64,000 nt of DNA from AP-15 sp963774345 (GCA_963774345.1 CAVZFB010000039.1:124001-188000), one strand, 5' to 3'. Shown: positions 32,655-42,642, numbered from the stretch's first letter. Translations and numbers: made by a program. The notes: a model not told the origin generated them from the sequence alone.

Positions 32655-34592
32655 TCAGCTGCGCGACGCGACCGCAGCACTCGGGCCGGCGGCGCTGCGG
32701 CGGTATTCGGGCACCAGCCTTTCGAGCAGCTGGAGCATCCGCTCTTCGCGCCGCGCGCGGGCATGCTCCTCCAATTCATCGATCGAGCGGGCCAGCATCG
32801 CGTAATCGGCGGTGCGTGGCGCGGCCAGGCGGATGGCCGGACTGCGGGTCGGCATCAATGGCTCGGCGCGATGGAACAGCTCCTCGCTCAGTTTTTCGCC
32901 CGGCCGCAACGCGGTGAATTCGATCTCAATGTCATGGTCTGGGCGCAGCCCGGCGAGGCGGATCATCTGCCGCGCTAGATCGGCGATCTTGACCGGCTCG
33001 CCCATGTCGAGGACGCAGATCTTGCCGCGATCGGCGGTCTCCGGCGCGGGCGGCAAGGCGGCCGCCTGCAATACCAGCTCGACTGCCTCGCGCACCGTCA
33101 TGAAAAAGCGCGCGACGTCGGGATGCGTGACGGTCAGCGGCCCGCCAGCCGCGAGCTGGCGCGCGAACAGCGGCACGACCGATCCGGTCGAGCCAAGGAC
33201 GTTGCCGAACCGCACCGTGACGTACCGGGTGCCGGGGACCGCCTGCTTGGCTTCATGCAGATCGATCGCCTGACAAAAGCTTTCGGCGAGGCGCTTGGTG
33301 GCGCCCATCACGCTCGTCGGGTTGACCGCTTTGTCGGTCGAGACCATGACGACGATCGACACGCCGAATGCGCGCGCCGCCTCAGCGACGTTGCGGCTGC
33401 CGGCGACATTGGTCAGAACGCCCTCTATCGGGTTGGCTTCGACCATCGACAGGTGCTTCAGCGCTGCCGCGTGAAACACGATCTCGGGGCGCTCGGCTGC
33501 AATGACGGCGTCGACCTGCGCGCGGTCACGCACGTCGCGCAACAACGGGACCTGCCCAAGCTGCGGGAACCGCTCGCACAACTCCAGATCGATTTGATAA
33601 AGCGCATACTCGTTGTTGTCGAGAACGATCAGCCGGCTCGGCGAAAAGGCGGCGACCTGATGGGCCAGTTCGGCGCCAATCGTTCCGCCCGCGCCGGTGA
33701 CCAGTACGCGACGTCCGCGGATCAGTCGCGCCATTCCCTCATGGTCGAGCACCGCCTGCGGGCGACCCAGCAAATCCTCGAGCGCAATCGCCTCGAGCGC
33801 GTGCTCGGGATTGTCGAGATTGCGCTTAAAATCGGTCAGCTTCGGCAGCCGCGCCAGCGGGATGGCGAGCGCCTCGGCGCGGTCGAGCAAGCTGCGCACC
33901 AGGTCGCCCGACAGGTTCTGTGCGGTGATGATCAGTTTTTGCGGGCGCTTACAGCGACGGTCCAACTTTTCGACCACCGCTTCGAGCGAATCGATCGTGC
34001 CTAGAATCGGGACCCGGCAGATCTCGCGGCCGACGCGCGAGGGGGTGTCGGCAAGGACGCCGACCACGCGATACACGGCGCGCGGGTCGCGCGTCATCTC
34101 GCGGATGAAGGTATCGGCCCCGTCCTTGGCGCTGATCAGCAGCACCGGCACGCTCTGGTGCTTGGCGCGTTCGAGAATGTGGTCGAGGCCGCGGTCCTTG
34201 AACAGCCGGTAGGCGAGGCGAGGCGCGCCCAACAGCGCGATCAACACGAACCAGTTGATCAGCAGGGTCGAACGCGGCAGCGCCTCGAGCCGGGTCAGAA
34301 CAAACATTACCGGCAGAAAGATGAGCACAGTCAGGCTCACCGCGCGGGCGATGTTGAACAAATCGGGCAGCGAGGCATAACGCCAGATGCCGCGGTAGAG
34401 CCCGGTTAATCGGAACACGCTCGCCGCGATCGCGGTAAATGAGATGACGTAGAAGGCGGTCAGGCGCGGCTCGTAGCCGACGATTTCGGAGCCGATACGC
34501 AGATACAACGATACGACAAGCGACAGCGCCGCCATCGTCGCGTCGTGAACGAAGGCGAATACGGCCCGTCGGTTCTTCGGAAGGATCCCCAC
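32655..34592 (-). CDS. Membrane-anchored nucleoside-diphosphate-sugar 4,6-dehydratase (WbpM/CapD/FlaA1-like)
   Basis: The product of about 645 residues has four N-terminal membrane helices (residues 1-120), a first degenerate nucleotide-binding region (VPVLLISAKDGADTFIREMTRDPRAVYRVVGVLAD), and a C-terminal SDR domain with VLVTGAGGTIGAELAHQVAAF and VVMVSTDKAVNPTSVMGATKRLAE. The catalytic Tyr of YxxxK is replaced by Met (MGATK), as in WbpM. It probably makes 4-keto-6-deoxy UDP-sugars for surface polysaccharide. A GTG at 34592 with AGGGG upstream is the preferred start; a TTG at 34682 would add 30 residues. Confidence 0.9.
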   Translation of the reverse strand: MGILPKNRRAVFAFVHDATMAALSLVVSLYLRIGSEIVGYEPRLTAFYVISFTAIAASVFRLTGLYRGIWRYASLPDLFNIARAVSLTVLIFLPVMFVLTRLEALPRSTLLINWFVLIALLGAPRLAYRLFKDRGLDHILERAKHQSVPVLLISAKDGADTFIREMTRDPRAVYRVVGVLADTPSRVGREICRVPILGTIDSLEAVVEKLDRRCKRPQKLIITAQNLSGDLVRSLLDRAEALAIPLARLPKLTDFKRNLDNPEHALEAIALEDLLGRPQAVLDHEGMARLIRGRRVLVTGAGGTIGAELAHQVAAFSPSRLIVLDNNEYALYQIDLELCERFPQLGQVPLLRDVRDRAQVDAVIAAERPEIVFHAAALKHLSMVEANPIEGVLTNVAGSRNVAEAARAFGVSIVVMVSTDKAVNPTSVMGATKRLAESFCQAIDLHEAKQAVPGTRYVTVRFGNVLGSTGSVVPLFARQLAAGGPLTVTHPDVARFFMTVREAVELVLQAAALPPAPETADRGKICVLDMGEPVKIADLARQMIRLAGLRPDHDIEIEFTALRPGEKLSEELFHRAEPLMPTRSPAIRLAAPRTADYAMLARSIDELEEHARARREERMLQLLERLVPEYRRSAAGPSAAVASRS

Positions 34593-34744
34593 CGCGCCCC
34601 TATAACAGGAAACGCCGCAAATACGAAAGATCGCTTGGATGGGAGATTGCTCGATCCGCGCTGATCCGCCGTGCCGCGACAATGACGCAACAGCGGTCTA
34701 TGCCGCTCTATTTCAGCTGGGGGGCGCGACCTCTACAATGACGC

Positions 34745-35914
34745 ATGAGCTGGGAGCGCCTGTACCGAATCCTTCAGCCAGAGACCTCCGGCACGATTGC
34801 CCGGGCTTTTCGCACCGCGCATCACACCATGGTCGCCGCCGGGATCGCCATCATGCTCGCCGATACCGTGAAGACGTGGCGACAAGCTCATCACCAGGCG
34901 CTCGATATCGGGTTTCAGATCGCCTGCGCTTTCTTCTTCGCCGAGTATCTGTTGCGGCTTCTTGCCGCCCCAGGCGCGCCGGCTGCCTACCACCGAGGAT
35001 GGCGGGCGCGGCTTAGCTGGGCCGTATCGCCCGGCGGCGTGTTCGACCTCCTCGGCGCGCTTCCGGGGGTCCTCGACGTCGCTTTCAGCCCCAATTACGC
35101 CAGCCTCTACGGCTTTATCTGGGTGTTCAAGCCGGTCCGCTACGAGCCAGGACTAATAGGCCTGCAGCGGGTTATTAGCCGAGCCAGCCACGCACTGCTC
35201 TCGGTGCTGCTGGGTTTCGGAATCGTATTGCTGGCCGCTGCCAGCCTTGCCTATCTGCTCGAGCGCGACGCGCAGCCCGAGCTGTTTGGTTCGATCCCGC
35301 TCGCGCTGTGGTGGGCGATCGTAACCCTGACCACGACGGGCTACGGCGATGTGACGCCGATTACCCCGCTCGGGCGGATTCTGGCCGGGGTCGTCATGGT
35401 CTCCGGCATCCTGGTATTCGCGCTGTGGGCCGGCATTCTCGCGACCGGCTATGCCGAAGAGCTGCGGCGGCGCGAGTTTTTGCGTACCTGGGACCTCGTC
35501 GCCAAGGTGCCGTTCTTCAACAATATCGGCGCCTCGGTCATTGCCGATGTCGCGCGCCTGCTGCGGGCGCGGGACTACCCGGCGCGTGCGGCCATCATGC
35601 GGCGCGGCGAGCCCGGCGATTGCATGTACTTTATTGCCTCGGGCGAGGTCGAAGTCCAGCTGAGACCAGGGACGGTTCGCCTCGGGCCGGGGGAGTTCTT
35701 CGGCGAGATCGCGCTGTTGACCGGCGAGCCGCGCAACGCGACGATCGTCGCCGTGCAACCCTGCACTTTGCTGACCCTCGACGTCGTCGATTTTCGCCAG
35801 CTGCTCGGGCGTCAGACTGACCTCGCCCGGGTGGTCAGCGAAGAGGCCGAGCGTCGCCTCCAGGTCCGTCCCGCAGAACAGCGATCGCCGAATGCGCCCG
35901 TAGACCCGTCTTGA
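34745..35914 (+). CDS. Cyclic-nucleotide-gated potassium channel (MloK1-like)
   Basis: The 389-residue protein has a six-helix voltage-sensor-like channel core (residues about 25-240) with selectivity filter TLTTTGYGDVTPITPLG. A short C-linker (LRRREFLRTWDLVAKVPFFNNIG) and a cyclic-nucleotide-binding domain (about 265-370) with FGEIALLTGEPRNATIVAV, the phosphate-binding cassette with its Arg, follow. Layout and length match MloK1 of Mesorhizobium. It is divergent from the sugar dehydratase gene. Confidence 0.94.
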   Translation: MSWERLYRILQPETSGTIARAFRTAHHTMVAAGIAIMLADTVKTWRQAHHQALDIGFQIACAFFFAEYLLRLLAAPGAPAAYHRGWRARLSWAVSPGGVFDLLGALPGVLDVAFSPNYASLYGFIWVFKPVRYEPGLIGLQRVISRASHALLSVLLGFGIVLLAAASLAYLLERDAQPELFGSIPLALWWAIVTLTTTGYGDVTPITPLGRILAGVVMVSGILVFALWAGILATGYAEELRRREFLRTWDLVAKVPFFNNIGASVIADVARLLRARDYPARAAIMRRGEPGDCMYFIASGEVEVQLRPGTVRLGPGEFFGEIALLTGEPRNATIVAVQPCTLLTLDVVDFRQLLGRQTDLARVVSEEAERRLQVRPAEQRSPNAPVDPS

Positions 35915-35917
35915 TGA

Positions 35918-36733
35918 TCAGCCCTCGCTACTAGTCGGCGCAGCCAATGGCTTGTAATAAGCGGCGGGGAAACCCGCAGCGGCGCGGGCCGCGTGGTTGA
36001 AAGGCGGCTTCAGATCACCTTTGAAACAGCGTCGGACGCGCTCTTGGAAGACCTGCTCGGGCGAGAGGCCGCTGTCCCGGCAGAGCCGCGAGAACCAGCG
36101 CAGCCCGACCGCAACATGCCCGATCTCCTGCTGATAGATGTGTTCCAGGATCGCTGCGCTGCAGAGGTCGCCGGCGCGTTTGAGCCGTGCCGCCATGTGC
36201 GGCGTTACGTCGAGCCCGCGCGCTTCAAGAACGAGCGGCACAACGGCAAGCCGCGCCAGCAAGTCGTCGGCGGTCGCCGCCGCGGCTTCCCAAAGCCCGT
36301 CATGGGCCGGCAGATCGCCGTATCGCGCACCGAAATCGGCAAGCCGCGCCGCCAGCAGGTCGAAATGACCGGCCTCCTCTGCCGCGACTCCGATCCAATC
36401 GTCGAGGAAGTCGCGCGGCAGGCCCTCGCCGGCAAAGCGCGCTACGATGTCCCAGCCCAGATCAATCGCATTGAGCTCGATGTGGGCGAGCGCATGGAGC
36501 AGCGCGATCCGCCCGGCCCGCGAGACAAAGGCGCGGCGCTTCGGCATCTCGCGCGGCGAGCGCAACACCGGTTGATCCGGGCGGGCGGGCCGCGGCGGTG
36601 GCGCAGAATCGCCAATCGCCAGGGCCCCATCGGCCCAGGCTGTCGCCAAGGCGCGGCTCGCGGTCGCCTTTGCTGACGGGTCGGCGGTGGCGAGGATCGC
36701 AACCGCGCCGGCAGTAAGAGTTTCGACCGTCAG
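35918..36733 (-). CDS. DUF455 ferritin-like protein
   Basis: The product of about 271 residues matches the DUF455 family, which has a ferritin-like four-helix bundle: ALLHALAHIELNAIDLGWDIVARF, DFLDDWIGVAAEEAGHFDLLAARL, ARGLDVTPHMAARL, AILEHIYQQEIGHVAVGLRWF. Paired E-x-x-H motifs (AHIE, EEAGH, EIGH) are suited to a di-metal site; some relatives resemble tRNA hydroxylase MiaE. No ATG, GTG or TTG lies at the expected start. The frame simply overlaps the end of bcp (CTG at 36733), so the start is either non-canonical or hidden by an indel. Confidence 0.8.
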   Translation of the reverse strand: MTVETLTAGAVAILATADPSAKATASRALATAWADGALAIGDSAPPPRPARPDQPVLRSPREMPKRRAFVSRAGRIALLHALAHIELNAIDLGWDIVARFAGEGLPRDFLDDWIGVAAEEAGHFDLLAARLADFGARYGDLPAHDGLWEAAAATADDLLARLAVVPLVLEARGLDVTPHMAARLKRAGDLCSAAILEHIYQQEIGHVAVGLRWFSRLCRDSGLSPEQVFQERVRRCFKGDLKPPFNHAARAAAGFPAAYYKPLAAPTSSEG

Positions 36734-37194
36734 AGGGCGCGCGCCGCCTTCAGCACTTCGGCGACATGGCCCGGCACCCTGACTTTGCGCCAGACACCGC
36801 GTACAGTCCCCGACCCGTCGATCAGAAAGGTCGCGCGTTCGATGCCCATGTATTTGCGCCCGTACATGCTCTTCTCGACCCAGGTGCCATACTTCTCGCA
36901 GACCTCTCCATCGACATCGGAGGCGAGAATGAACGGCAGGCCGTGCTTTTTCTTGAACTTGTCGTGCGAGGCGACCGAATCCTTGGAGATGCCGATAACG
37001 ACAGCGCCCGCGCCCCCGTAATCCGGGAACGAATTGCGAAAGCCGCAGGCCTCGGCGGTGCAGCCTGAGGTGTCGTCCTTCGGGTAGAAATACAGAACGA
37101 CTTTTTTGCCGCCGAGCTTGGCGAGGCTCACATTGCCTTTGCCGTCGGTCGGCAAGGTGAAATCGGGGGCCTTTTCGCCGAGCTCGACACTCAT
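36730..37194 (-). CDS. bcp: Thioredoxin-dependent thiol peroxidase (bacterioferritin comigratory protein)
   Basis: A 154-residue peroxiredoxin of the BCP/PrxQ type: GEKAPDFTLPTDGKGNVSL, VVLYFYPKDDTSGCTAEACGFRN with the peroxidatic Cys and the resolving Cys five residues later on the same helix, VIGISKDSVASHDKFKKKHGLPF, and RATFLIDGSGTVR. It reduces peroxides using thioredoxin. The start overlaps the glnE stop by four bases (ATGA), and glnE-bcp adjacency is common in alphaproteobacteria. Confidence 0.95.
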   Translation of the reverse strand: MSVELGEKAPDFTLPTDGKGNVSLAKLGGKKVVLYFYPKDDTSGCTAEACGFRNSFPDYGGAGAVVIGISKDSVASHDKFKKKHGLPFILASDVDGEVCEKYGTWVEKSMYGRKYMGIERATFLIDGSGTVRGVWRKVRVPGHVAEVLKAARAL

Positions 37195-40190
37195 GATGCG
37201 TTCCTTCCTTGCCGTTCGGCCGCCTCGCGCCCGGCGTGTTTTGCCGGCGCCTCAATCAAGCGCTCGTACCATTTACCGACGCGCGCGGTGGCGGCAGTGA
37301 TATCTGCGTCGAGATGGGCGAAGTCAACCGCGCCCACGCAGCGCACCAGGGTGGCGGCGTCGGGCTCGGGAAAGGCCCCTTGCTGCGACGCATCCTCGCC
37401 GATCAGAGTCAGCACTGCCTGCACCTGGCGCAGCAAAGCCAACGCATCGCTCAGTTCATGCTCGGCCTCCGGCGCTAGGAGTCCGGCCTCGCCCAGCGCC
37501 TGCAGCGCCTCGGCGGTGGCGCGACGCAAGATCTGTGGCGACGCAGCGGCCTCGCGCAGCATCAGGTATTGCGCGATGAATTCGAGGTCGATCAGCCCTC
37601 CGGGGCGGTTTTTAAGGTCCCATGGGGAGGGTCGTGTGTGCTCGGCGGCGATGCGCCACCTCATATCGGCGACGTCGACCAACAAGCGACCTGCGTCACG
37701 TGGTGAATCGAGCACGGCATCGATGGTTTCAGCGATCCGGCGGCGAAGGGCGGCATCCCCGGCGACCGGACGCGCCCGGGTCAAGGCCATATGCTCCCAG
37801 GTCCAGGCGGATTCACGCTGATAGCGATCGAAGCTCTGCATGCTCGAGGCGATCGGTCCTGACGAACCCGAGGGACGCAGCCGCATATCGACCGAATAGA
37901 GCTGGCCCTCAGCAGTCGGGGCCGTGATCGCGCCGATCAGCCTCTGGCTCAATCTCGCGTAATAAGCGGAAACCGAGAGCGGCTGCGTACCATCAGAGCC
38001 GACACTATCGGGCGGGGCGTCATAAATCAGGATCAGGTCGAGATCGGAGGCCAGGGTCATTTCGCGGCTGCCGAGGCGCCCCATCCCGGTCACTGCAAAA
38101 GCACCTCCCGGCACCCGGCCATGCCGCCGCGCAAACTCCGCCTCGACCGCGGGAAGAAGGGCCGCTAGTGCGGTCTCGGCGATGTCGGCGAGGGCTCTGC
38201 CTGCCGCTGCGCCGTCGAGCGCGCAGCGCAGCAGCTGCACCCCGACTTGGAACCGGCGTTCGCCGGCCCAGCGCCGCAGTAAATCCAGCGTGTCCACGTA
38301 ATCGGCCGCGACGGCAAGTGCGGTGCCGAGATCGGCGGCGAGCCCGGCGCGATCCGGGAGTGGCGCGAAATACCCTTGCGTCAGCACTGCGTCGAGGAGC
38401 GCCGGGCGCTGCGCCAACTGCTCGGCGAGACGCGGTGCGCCGGCCATCACATCCGCGACCAGCGCCAGCAACCCCCGATTTGCCGCAAACAACGAAAACA
38501 ACTGCACTCCGGCGGGCAAATGCGACAGAAACCGGTCGAAGCGCCGCAGCGCCGCGTCGGGATGCGGCGCTGCGCCAAAGATGCGCAGCAAGTCGGGGGC
38601 CAGCTCGGTCAGGATCTCGCGGACCCGCTGGCTGCGGGTAGCGCGCAGCCGGCCGTGATGCCAGCTGCGCAGCAGCGCGCCGACCGCCGGCGGATCGGCA
38701 AAGCCCAGCCCGGACAAGGTGCGCATGGTTTCGGGATCGTCCTCGGCGCCGGTAAAGACGAGATTGCCGGGAGCCGCGAGGCTCGGCGCCTGTTCAAACA
38801 GCTCCGCGTAATGGCGCTCGACCGAATTCAGATGTGCGGTCAGATCGGCGACGAAACCATCGGTACCGCGGTAGCCAAGAAAGATCGCGAGGCGGGCGAC
38901 GCCCTCCCGGTCCACCGGCAGCCGATGCGTCTGTGCATCGTCGACCATCTGCAGGCGGTGCTCGACGCGGCGCAGGAAGCGATAGTCCTCGATCAACGTC
39001 GCCGCTGTGGCCGGATCGATGCGGTTGGAGGCGGCGAGCCGGCGCAGCGCCTCGCAGGTCGAGCGGACCCGCAGTTGGGGCATCCGCCCGCCCCAGATCA
39101 GCTGCTGAGTCTGGGCAAAGAATTCGATCTCGCGGATGCCGCCGCGGCCAATCTTGATGTCGTGGCCTTCGACGGCGATCCGGCCGCCGCCGCGGTAGGC
39201 GTTGATCTGGCGCTTGATCGAGTGGATGTCTTGGATCGCCGCGAAATCGAGGTGCTTGCGCCACAGAAAGGGCCGCAGCTCACGCAGAAACCGCCGGCCG
39301 GAAACCCGGTCGCCGGCCACCGGGCGCGCTTTGATCAGGGCCGCCCGCTCCCAGTTCTGGCCGACACTCTCGTAATAGGCCATCGCTGCCGCGACCGACA
39401 TCGCCGCCGGTGTCGAGCCCGGATCGGGTCGCAGCCGCAAATCGGTGCGAAACACGTAGCCATCGCCGGTGCGTTCCTCGATCAGTCGCACGAGGTCGCG
39501 CGCAAGCCGGCTGAAGAAAGGCTGGACGCCGTCGCGCGCCGTCACCCGCGCCCGCGCCCCGTCGTAAAACAGGACCAGGTCGATATCGCTCGAATAGTTA
39601 AGCTCGGCCCCGCCAAGCTTGCCCATGCCGAGGACGATCAGCCCGCTTTCGTGCTCCGGATCGCTCGGGTCCGGCAGTGTGACCATGCTCTTCGCAGCCG
39701 CTTGGCGGAGCAGATGGCGTAGCGCCGCACCAACCGCCGCCTCGGCAAAGCGGCTGAGGGCGCCGGTCTGTTGTTCGAGCGGCCATATGCCGGCGAGTTC
39801 CGCCACCGCAGCCAGAAGCGCGGTGCGGCGTTTGGCGATGCGCAGACGGCGCATCAGTGCTGCCGTGTCTTCGCCGAGATCGTCGGGTTTCTCGGTCTCG
39901 ATAGCGATCTCGTCGAACAGCGGGTCGGCACCTTCTTCGATCAGGCGGGTCAGGAAGCGCCACTCCTTGACCGCAAGCCCGCTCAGAAACGGGCTATTGC
40001 CAAAAATCGCGGAGAGCAAGCGCCGGCCTATCGGAAGCGCGCTCCAGTCGCGGGCCGCATGCGCCGCAGCATCATCAGGAGCTGCGCTAACCGCCTGTTC
40101 CCAGGCCTCGAGACCGAGCGCAAGGAGGCGCGAATCCGCCGGCTGCGGCAGCTTATCGCCATCGAGAGAGAGGTGAGACAGCAGCTTCAC
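37191..40190 (-). CDS. glnE: Bifunctional glutamine synthetase adenylyltransferase/deadenylase
   Basis: The 999-residue protein has two nucleotidyltransferase domains: the N-terminal deadenylylase with VLGMGKLGGAELNYSSDIDLVLFYD, and the C-terminal adenylyltransferase with VTGMGRLGSREMTLASDLDLILIYD, joined by a helical region. GRGGIREIEFFAQTQQLIWGGR and NRPGGLIDLEFIAQYLMLR are the paired domain-end motifs. It controls glutamine synthetase activity in response to PII and glutamine. Length is normal and the frame is intact over 3 kb. Confidence 0.97.
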   Translation of the reverse strand: MKLLSHLSLDGDKLPQPADSRLLALGLEAWEQAVSAAPDDAAAHAARDWSALPIGRRLLSAIFGNSPFLSGLAVKEWRFLTRLIEEGADPLFDEIAIETEKPDDLGEDTAALMRRLRIAKRRTALLAAVAELAGIWPLEQQTGALSRFAEAAVGAALRHLLRQAAAKSMVTLPDPSDPEHESGLIVLGMGKLGGAELNYSSDIDLVLFYDGARARVTARDGVQPFFSRLARDLVRLIEERTGDGYVFRTDLRLRPDPGSTPAAMSVAAAMAYYESVGQNWERAALIKARPVAGDRVSGRRFLRELRPFLWRKHLDFAAIQDIHSIKRQINAYRGGGRIAVEGHDIKIGRGGIREIEFFAQTQQLIWGGRMPQLRVRSTCEALRRLAASNRIDPATAATLIEDYRFLRRVEHRLQMVDDAQTHRLPVDREGVARLAIFLGYRGTDGFVADLTAHLNSVERHYAELFEQAPSLAAPGNLVFTGAEDDPETMRTLSGLGFADPPAVGALLRSWHHGRLRATRSQRVREILTELAPDLLRIFGAAPHPDAALRRFDRFLSHLPAGVQLFSLFAANRGLLALVADVMAGAPRLAEQLAQRPALLDAVLTQGYFAPLPDRAGLAADLGTALAVAADYVDTLDLLRRWAGERRFQVGVQLLRCALDGAAAGRALADIAETALAALLPAVEAEFARRHGRVPGGAFAVTGMGRLGSREMTLASDLDLILIYDAPPDSVGSDGTQPLSVSAYYARLSQRLIGAITAPTAEGQLYSVDMRLRPSGSSGPIASSMQSFDRYQRESAWTWEHMALTRARPVAGDAALRRRIAETIDAVLDSPRDAGRLLVDVADMRWRIAAEHTRPSPWDLKNRPGGLIDLEFIAQYLMLREAAASPQILRRATAEALQALGEAGLLAPEAEHELSDALALLRQVQAVLTLIGEDASQQGAFPEPDAATLVRCVGAVDFAHLDADITAATARVGKWYERLIEAPAKHAGREAAERQGRNAS

Positions 40191-40239
40191 GCCGCCGCCG
40201 AACTTTTCACAGACTGATCAATCCGGCGAGGGTGCCAGG

Positions 40240-41611
40240 TCAGCCGGCGGCGAGCCGCGCGAGGCTTCCAATCTCGGCCAGGCCGTCGAGCCCGGCCACC
40301 ATCTGGTGCAGCTCGCGGGTGCGGGGGGCACCGAGGACCGGAGTGACCAAGGCCTCGAACTTGGCGGCGAGGCGCTTTCCCTGCTCGGCGATATCAGTGG
40401 CCGGAATGCCGGCATCGTGACGCGCCGAGACCCGCTTACCGTCGGCAAGGGTGACCTCGATCTCGGCCAGAGGTCGACGGCCAGCCCTCGCGGAAATCGA
40501 GCGCCACCATTTCGCGCAGCCTGATCAGCGCCGGATCGTGCGCATTCTTCTCGCTGTAGGCGCCAAGGCTCGCGGTATCGACCCCGGCCAAGGCCATCGC
40601 CACAGTCTGACGCAAGCTGAATTTGCTCTGTAGCCCGTCCACGGGGGCGGGAATGTTGCAGATCCGGTCGCATCCGGCATCGAGTCGCAAGGCGATGGCA
40701 GCGATCGAATCGGGGGTCGGCGCGTGATCGCGGCGCATCTGGCGCGCGCACTCGATCGGCGCGTGCGTCATGTAGCAAGCGGCGTGATATTTGAAGAGGT
40801 TGGCGAACAGATGAAAGCCTTTCTCGGGCGCCGCCAGAGCGGCCTCCGGCGAAAAATCCGGGCCGTGGGTCGCGGCGAAACCCTGCACGCATTCGAGAAG
40901 GTCGGAGCGGCTGGAAAACCCGCGCGCGGCGAGACGCGCGGCCATCAACCCGTTCTGCGACGCTCTGCCCGCATGGAACGGTTTGCACATCGTGCCGAAC
41001 TGCGATTTAAGCCCGGCCGCCTGGGTTCCGGCGATGCCGAGCGCCACGGCCGTGGTCTCGGCATCGAGGCCGAGCAAGCGCGCACACGCCGCCGCCGCGC
41101 CAAAGGCGCCGATCGTCGCGGTCGAGTGGAAGCCGAGCGCGTAATGCCCGGGCTGCAGCGCCACGCCGATACGGCAGGCGGTCTCGTAGCCGGCGACAAA
41201 GGCGGTGATGACCTCGCGTCCCGAGCTACCCTTCAGCTCGGCGAGGGCGAGCAAGCCCGGCAGGATCGCAACCGAGGGATGGCCTGGCATCGCCAGGTTG
41301 ACATCGTCGTAATCGAGGGCATGACCCGCCGCGCCATTGACCAGTGTCGCAGCCAGCACCGGCAATCGCATGCGATGGCCGATGACGCTTGCCTGCGCCG
41401 CCCCGCCGGCCTCCGACATCTCGTCGAGCAACATGCCGACCAGCTGATCACCGGCGCCCGCCACCGTGCAGCCGAGATAGTCGAGCACGCATTGCCGCGC
41501 CAGCTCGCGCACCGGCTCGGGCAGCTCCTCGTAACGCAGGTTCGTCGCCTGTTGTGCTAGTGCTCGCGTCAGATCGGCCGATTGCGTGCGGTTTACCAGA
41601 TCGCCATCCAT
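40240..41611 (-). CDS. MmgE/PrpD family protein (frameshifted once)
   Basis: ATG 41611 (AGGAG upstream) starts MDGDLVNRTQSADLTRALAQQATNLRYEELPEPVRELARQCVLDYLGCTVAG, typical of the family, with HALDYDDVNLAMPGHPSVAILPGLLALAE, GYETACRIGVALQPGHYALGFHSTATIGAFGAAAACARLLGLD and SQFGTMCKPFHAGRASQNG. Near 40465-40480 the frame changes, and the C-terminal part (LPTVTRVSARHDAGIPATDI-like strand, LHQMVAGLDGLAEIGSLARLAAG) ends at 40240. The corrected length is about 457 residues. Family members include 2-methylcitrate dehydratase and cis-aconitate decarboxylase. Confidence 0.85.
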
Positions 41612-41653
41612 GTCTCTTCTCCTAGTCGACAGGGTTCTCTTGCCCGGGTGCCG

Positions 41654-41739
41654 GTCATTGCGAGCGCAGCGAAGCAATCTCGGTCAGCGGTCGATTCGAC
41701 CCGGGCGGAATTACGTCGTCCCTCCGCCCTCGCCATGAC
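41654..41739. repeat. Interspersed repeat (GTCATTGCGAG type) with inverted ends
   Basis: Starts GTCATTGCGAGCGCAGCGAAGCAATC and ends CCTCGCCATGAC, imperfect inverted ends of about 12 bp. GTCATTGCGAGCGAAGCGAAG-type elements are dispersed in many proteobacterial genomes. It fills the gap between the enoyl-CoA hydratase stop and the PrpD start. Only this copy was noticed in the window. Confidence 0.6.
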
Positions 41740-41749
41740 CGCTTGCAAG

Positions 41750-42544
41750 TCAGCGCCCCTTGAAGCGCGGTTTGCGCTTTTCGTTGAACGAGGCGATGCC
41801 TTCGCGACGGTCTTCGGTTGGGACCATCCGGTTGTAGGCCTCGATTTCAAGCATCATGCCGCTGGCGAGGTCCATCTGCAGGCCGAAATGAATTGCCTGC
41901 TTGGCTTGCCGCACCGAGATCGGAGCGTTGTCGGCGATCCGCCGCGCGGTCTCCAGCGCATCCTCGGCGACCTTTTCCGGAGCGCAGAGGCGGTTGATCA
42001 TGCCCCATTCATAGGCTTCCTGTGCAGTGAACGGGCGCCCGGTCAGGATGATCTCCTTGGCGCGCCGCTCGCCGACCGCGCGCGGCAAGCTCTGGGTGCC
42101 GCCGGCGCCGGGCATGATGCCGAGGGTGACCTCGGTCAGCGCGAAGCGGGCGGTCTCGGCGGCGTAAATGAAATCGCAACACAATGCCAATTCGCAGCCG
42201 CCGGCATAGGCCGCACCATTGACTGCGCCGATCACCGGTACCGGGCAGGCGATAAAGGTGCGGATCATGCGCTCGAACAGCAGGTGCTGATCCTGCCATT
42301 GCTCGTCGGTCATGCCGTTGCGCTCTTTGAGGTCGCCGCCGGCGCAAAACGCCCGGGCCCCGGCGCCCGTCAGTATGATGCAGCGCGCTTGCGCCGGCGC
42401 TGCGTTGACGTCTTCGAAAAAGCCGAGCAAGTCGCGGCCCATCTGGGTGTTCAGCGCATTGGCGACCTCGGGGCGGTTGAGGGTCAGCAGCACCAGCCCG
42501 TCGCCACGATCCTCAGCCCGTAAAGTCGAAAATTCGCGGTTCAT
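41750..42544 (-). CDS. Enoyl-CoA hydratase/isomerase family protein
   Basis: A 264-residue crotonase: LVLLTLNRPEVANALNTQM, the oxyanion-hole segment ARAFCAGGDLKERNG, and VIGAVNGAAYAGGCELALCCDFIYAAETARFALTEVTLGIMPGAGGTQSLPR, where the Glu of TEVTLGI and the P-G-A-G-G-T-Q signature mark a likely hydratase. The C-terminal EGIASFNEKRKPRFKGR is typical. ATG 42544 follows a GGGAGAG site. It sits before the PrpD gene on the same strand and may share its operon. Confidence 0.92.
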   Translation of the reverse strand: MNREFSTLRAEDRGDGLVLLTLNRPEVANALNTQMGRDLLGFFEDVNAAPAQARCIILTGAGARAFCAGGDLKERNGMTDEQWQDQHLLFERMIRTFIACPVPVIGAVNGAAYAGGCELALCCDFIYAAETARFALTEVTLGIMPGAGGTQSLPRAVGERRAKEIILTGRPFTAQEAYEWGMINRLCAPEKVAEDALETARRIADNAPISVRQAKQAIHFGLQMDLASGMMLEIEAYNRMVPTEDRREGIASFNEKRKPRFKGR

Positions 42545-42642
42545 CGCTGTCTCTCCCGCCGGCGGCTCTCTCCGAGCGATCATAGCACGTGAATTCGAGG
42601 TGCTACCCAGCCCCCCGACCATGTGGGTCGGGGAGGGATTGG

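Noticed and set aside
38376..39722. Long plus-strand open frame opposite glnE
   Set aside because: Composition shadow of glnE; glnE motifs and length are unambiguous.
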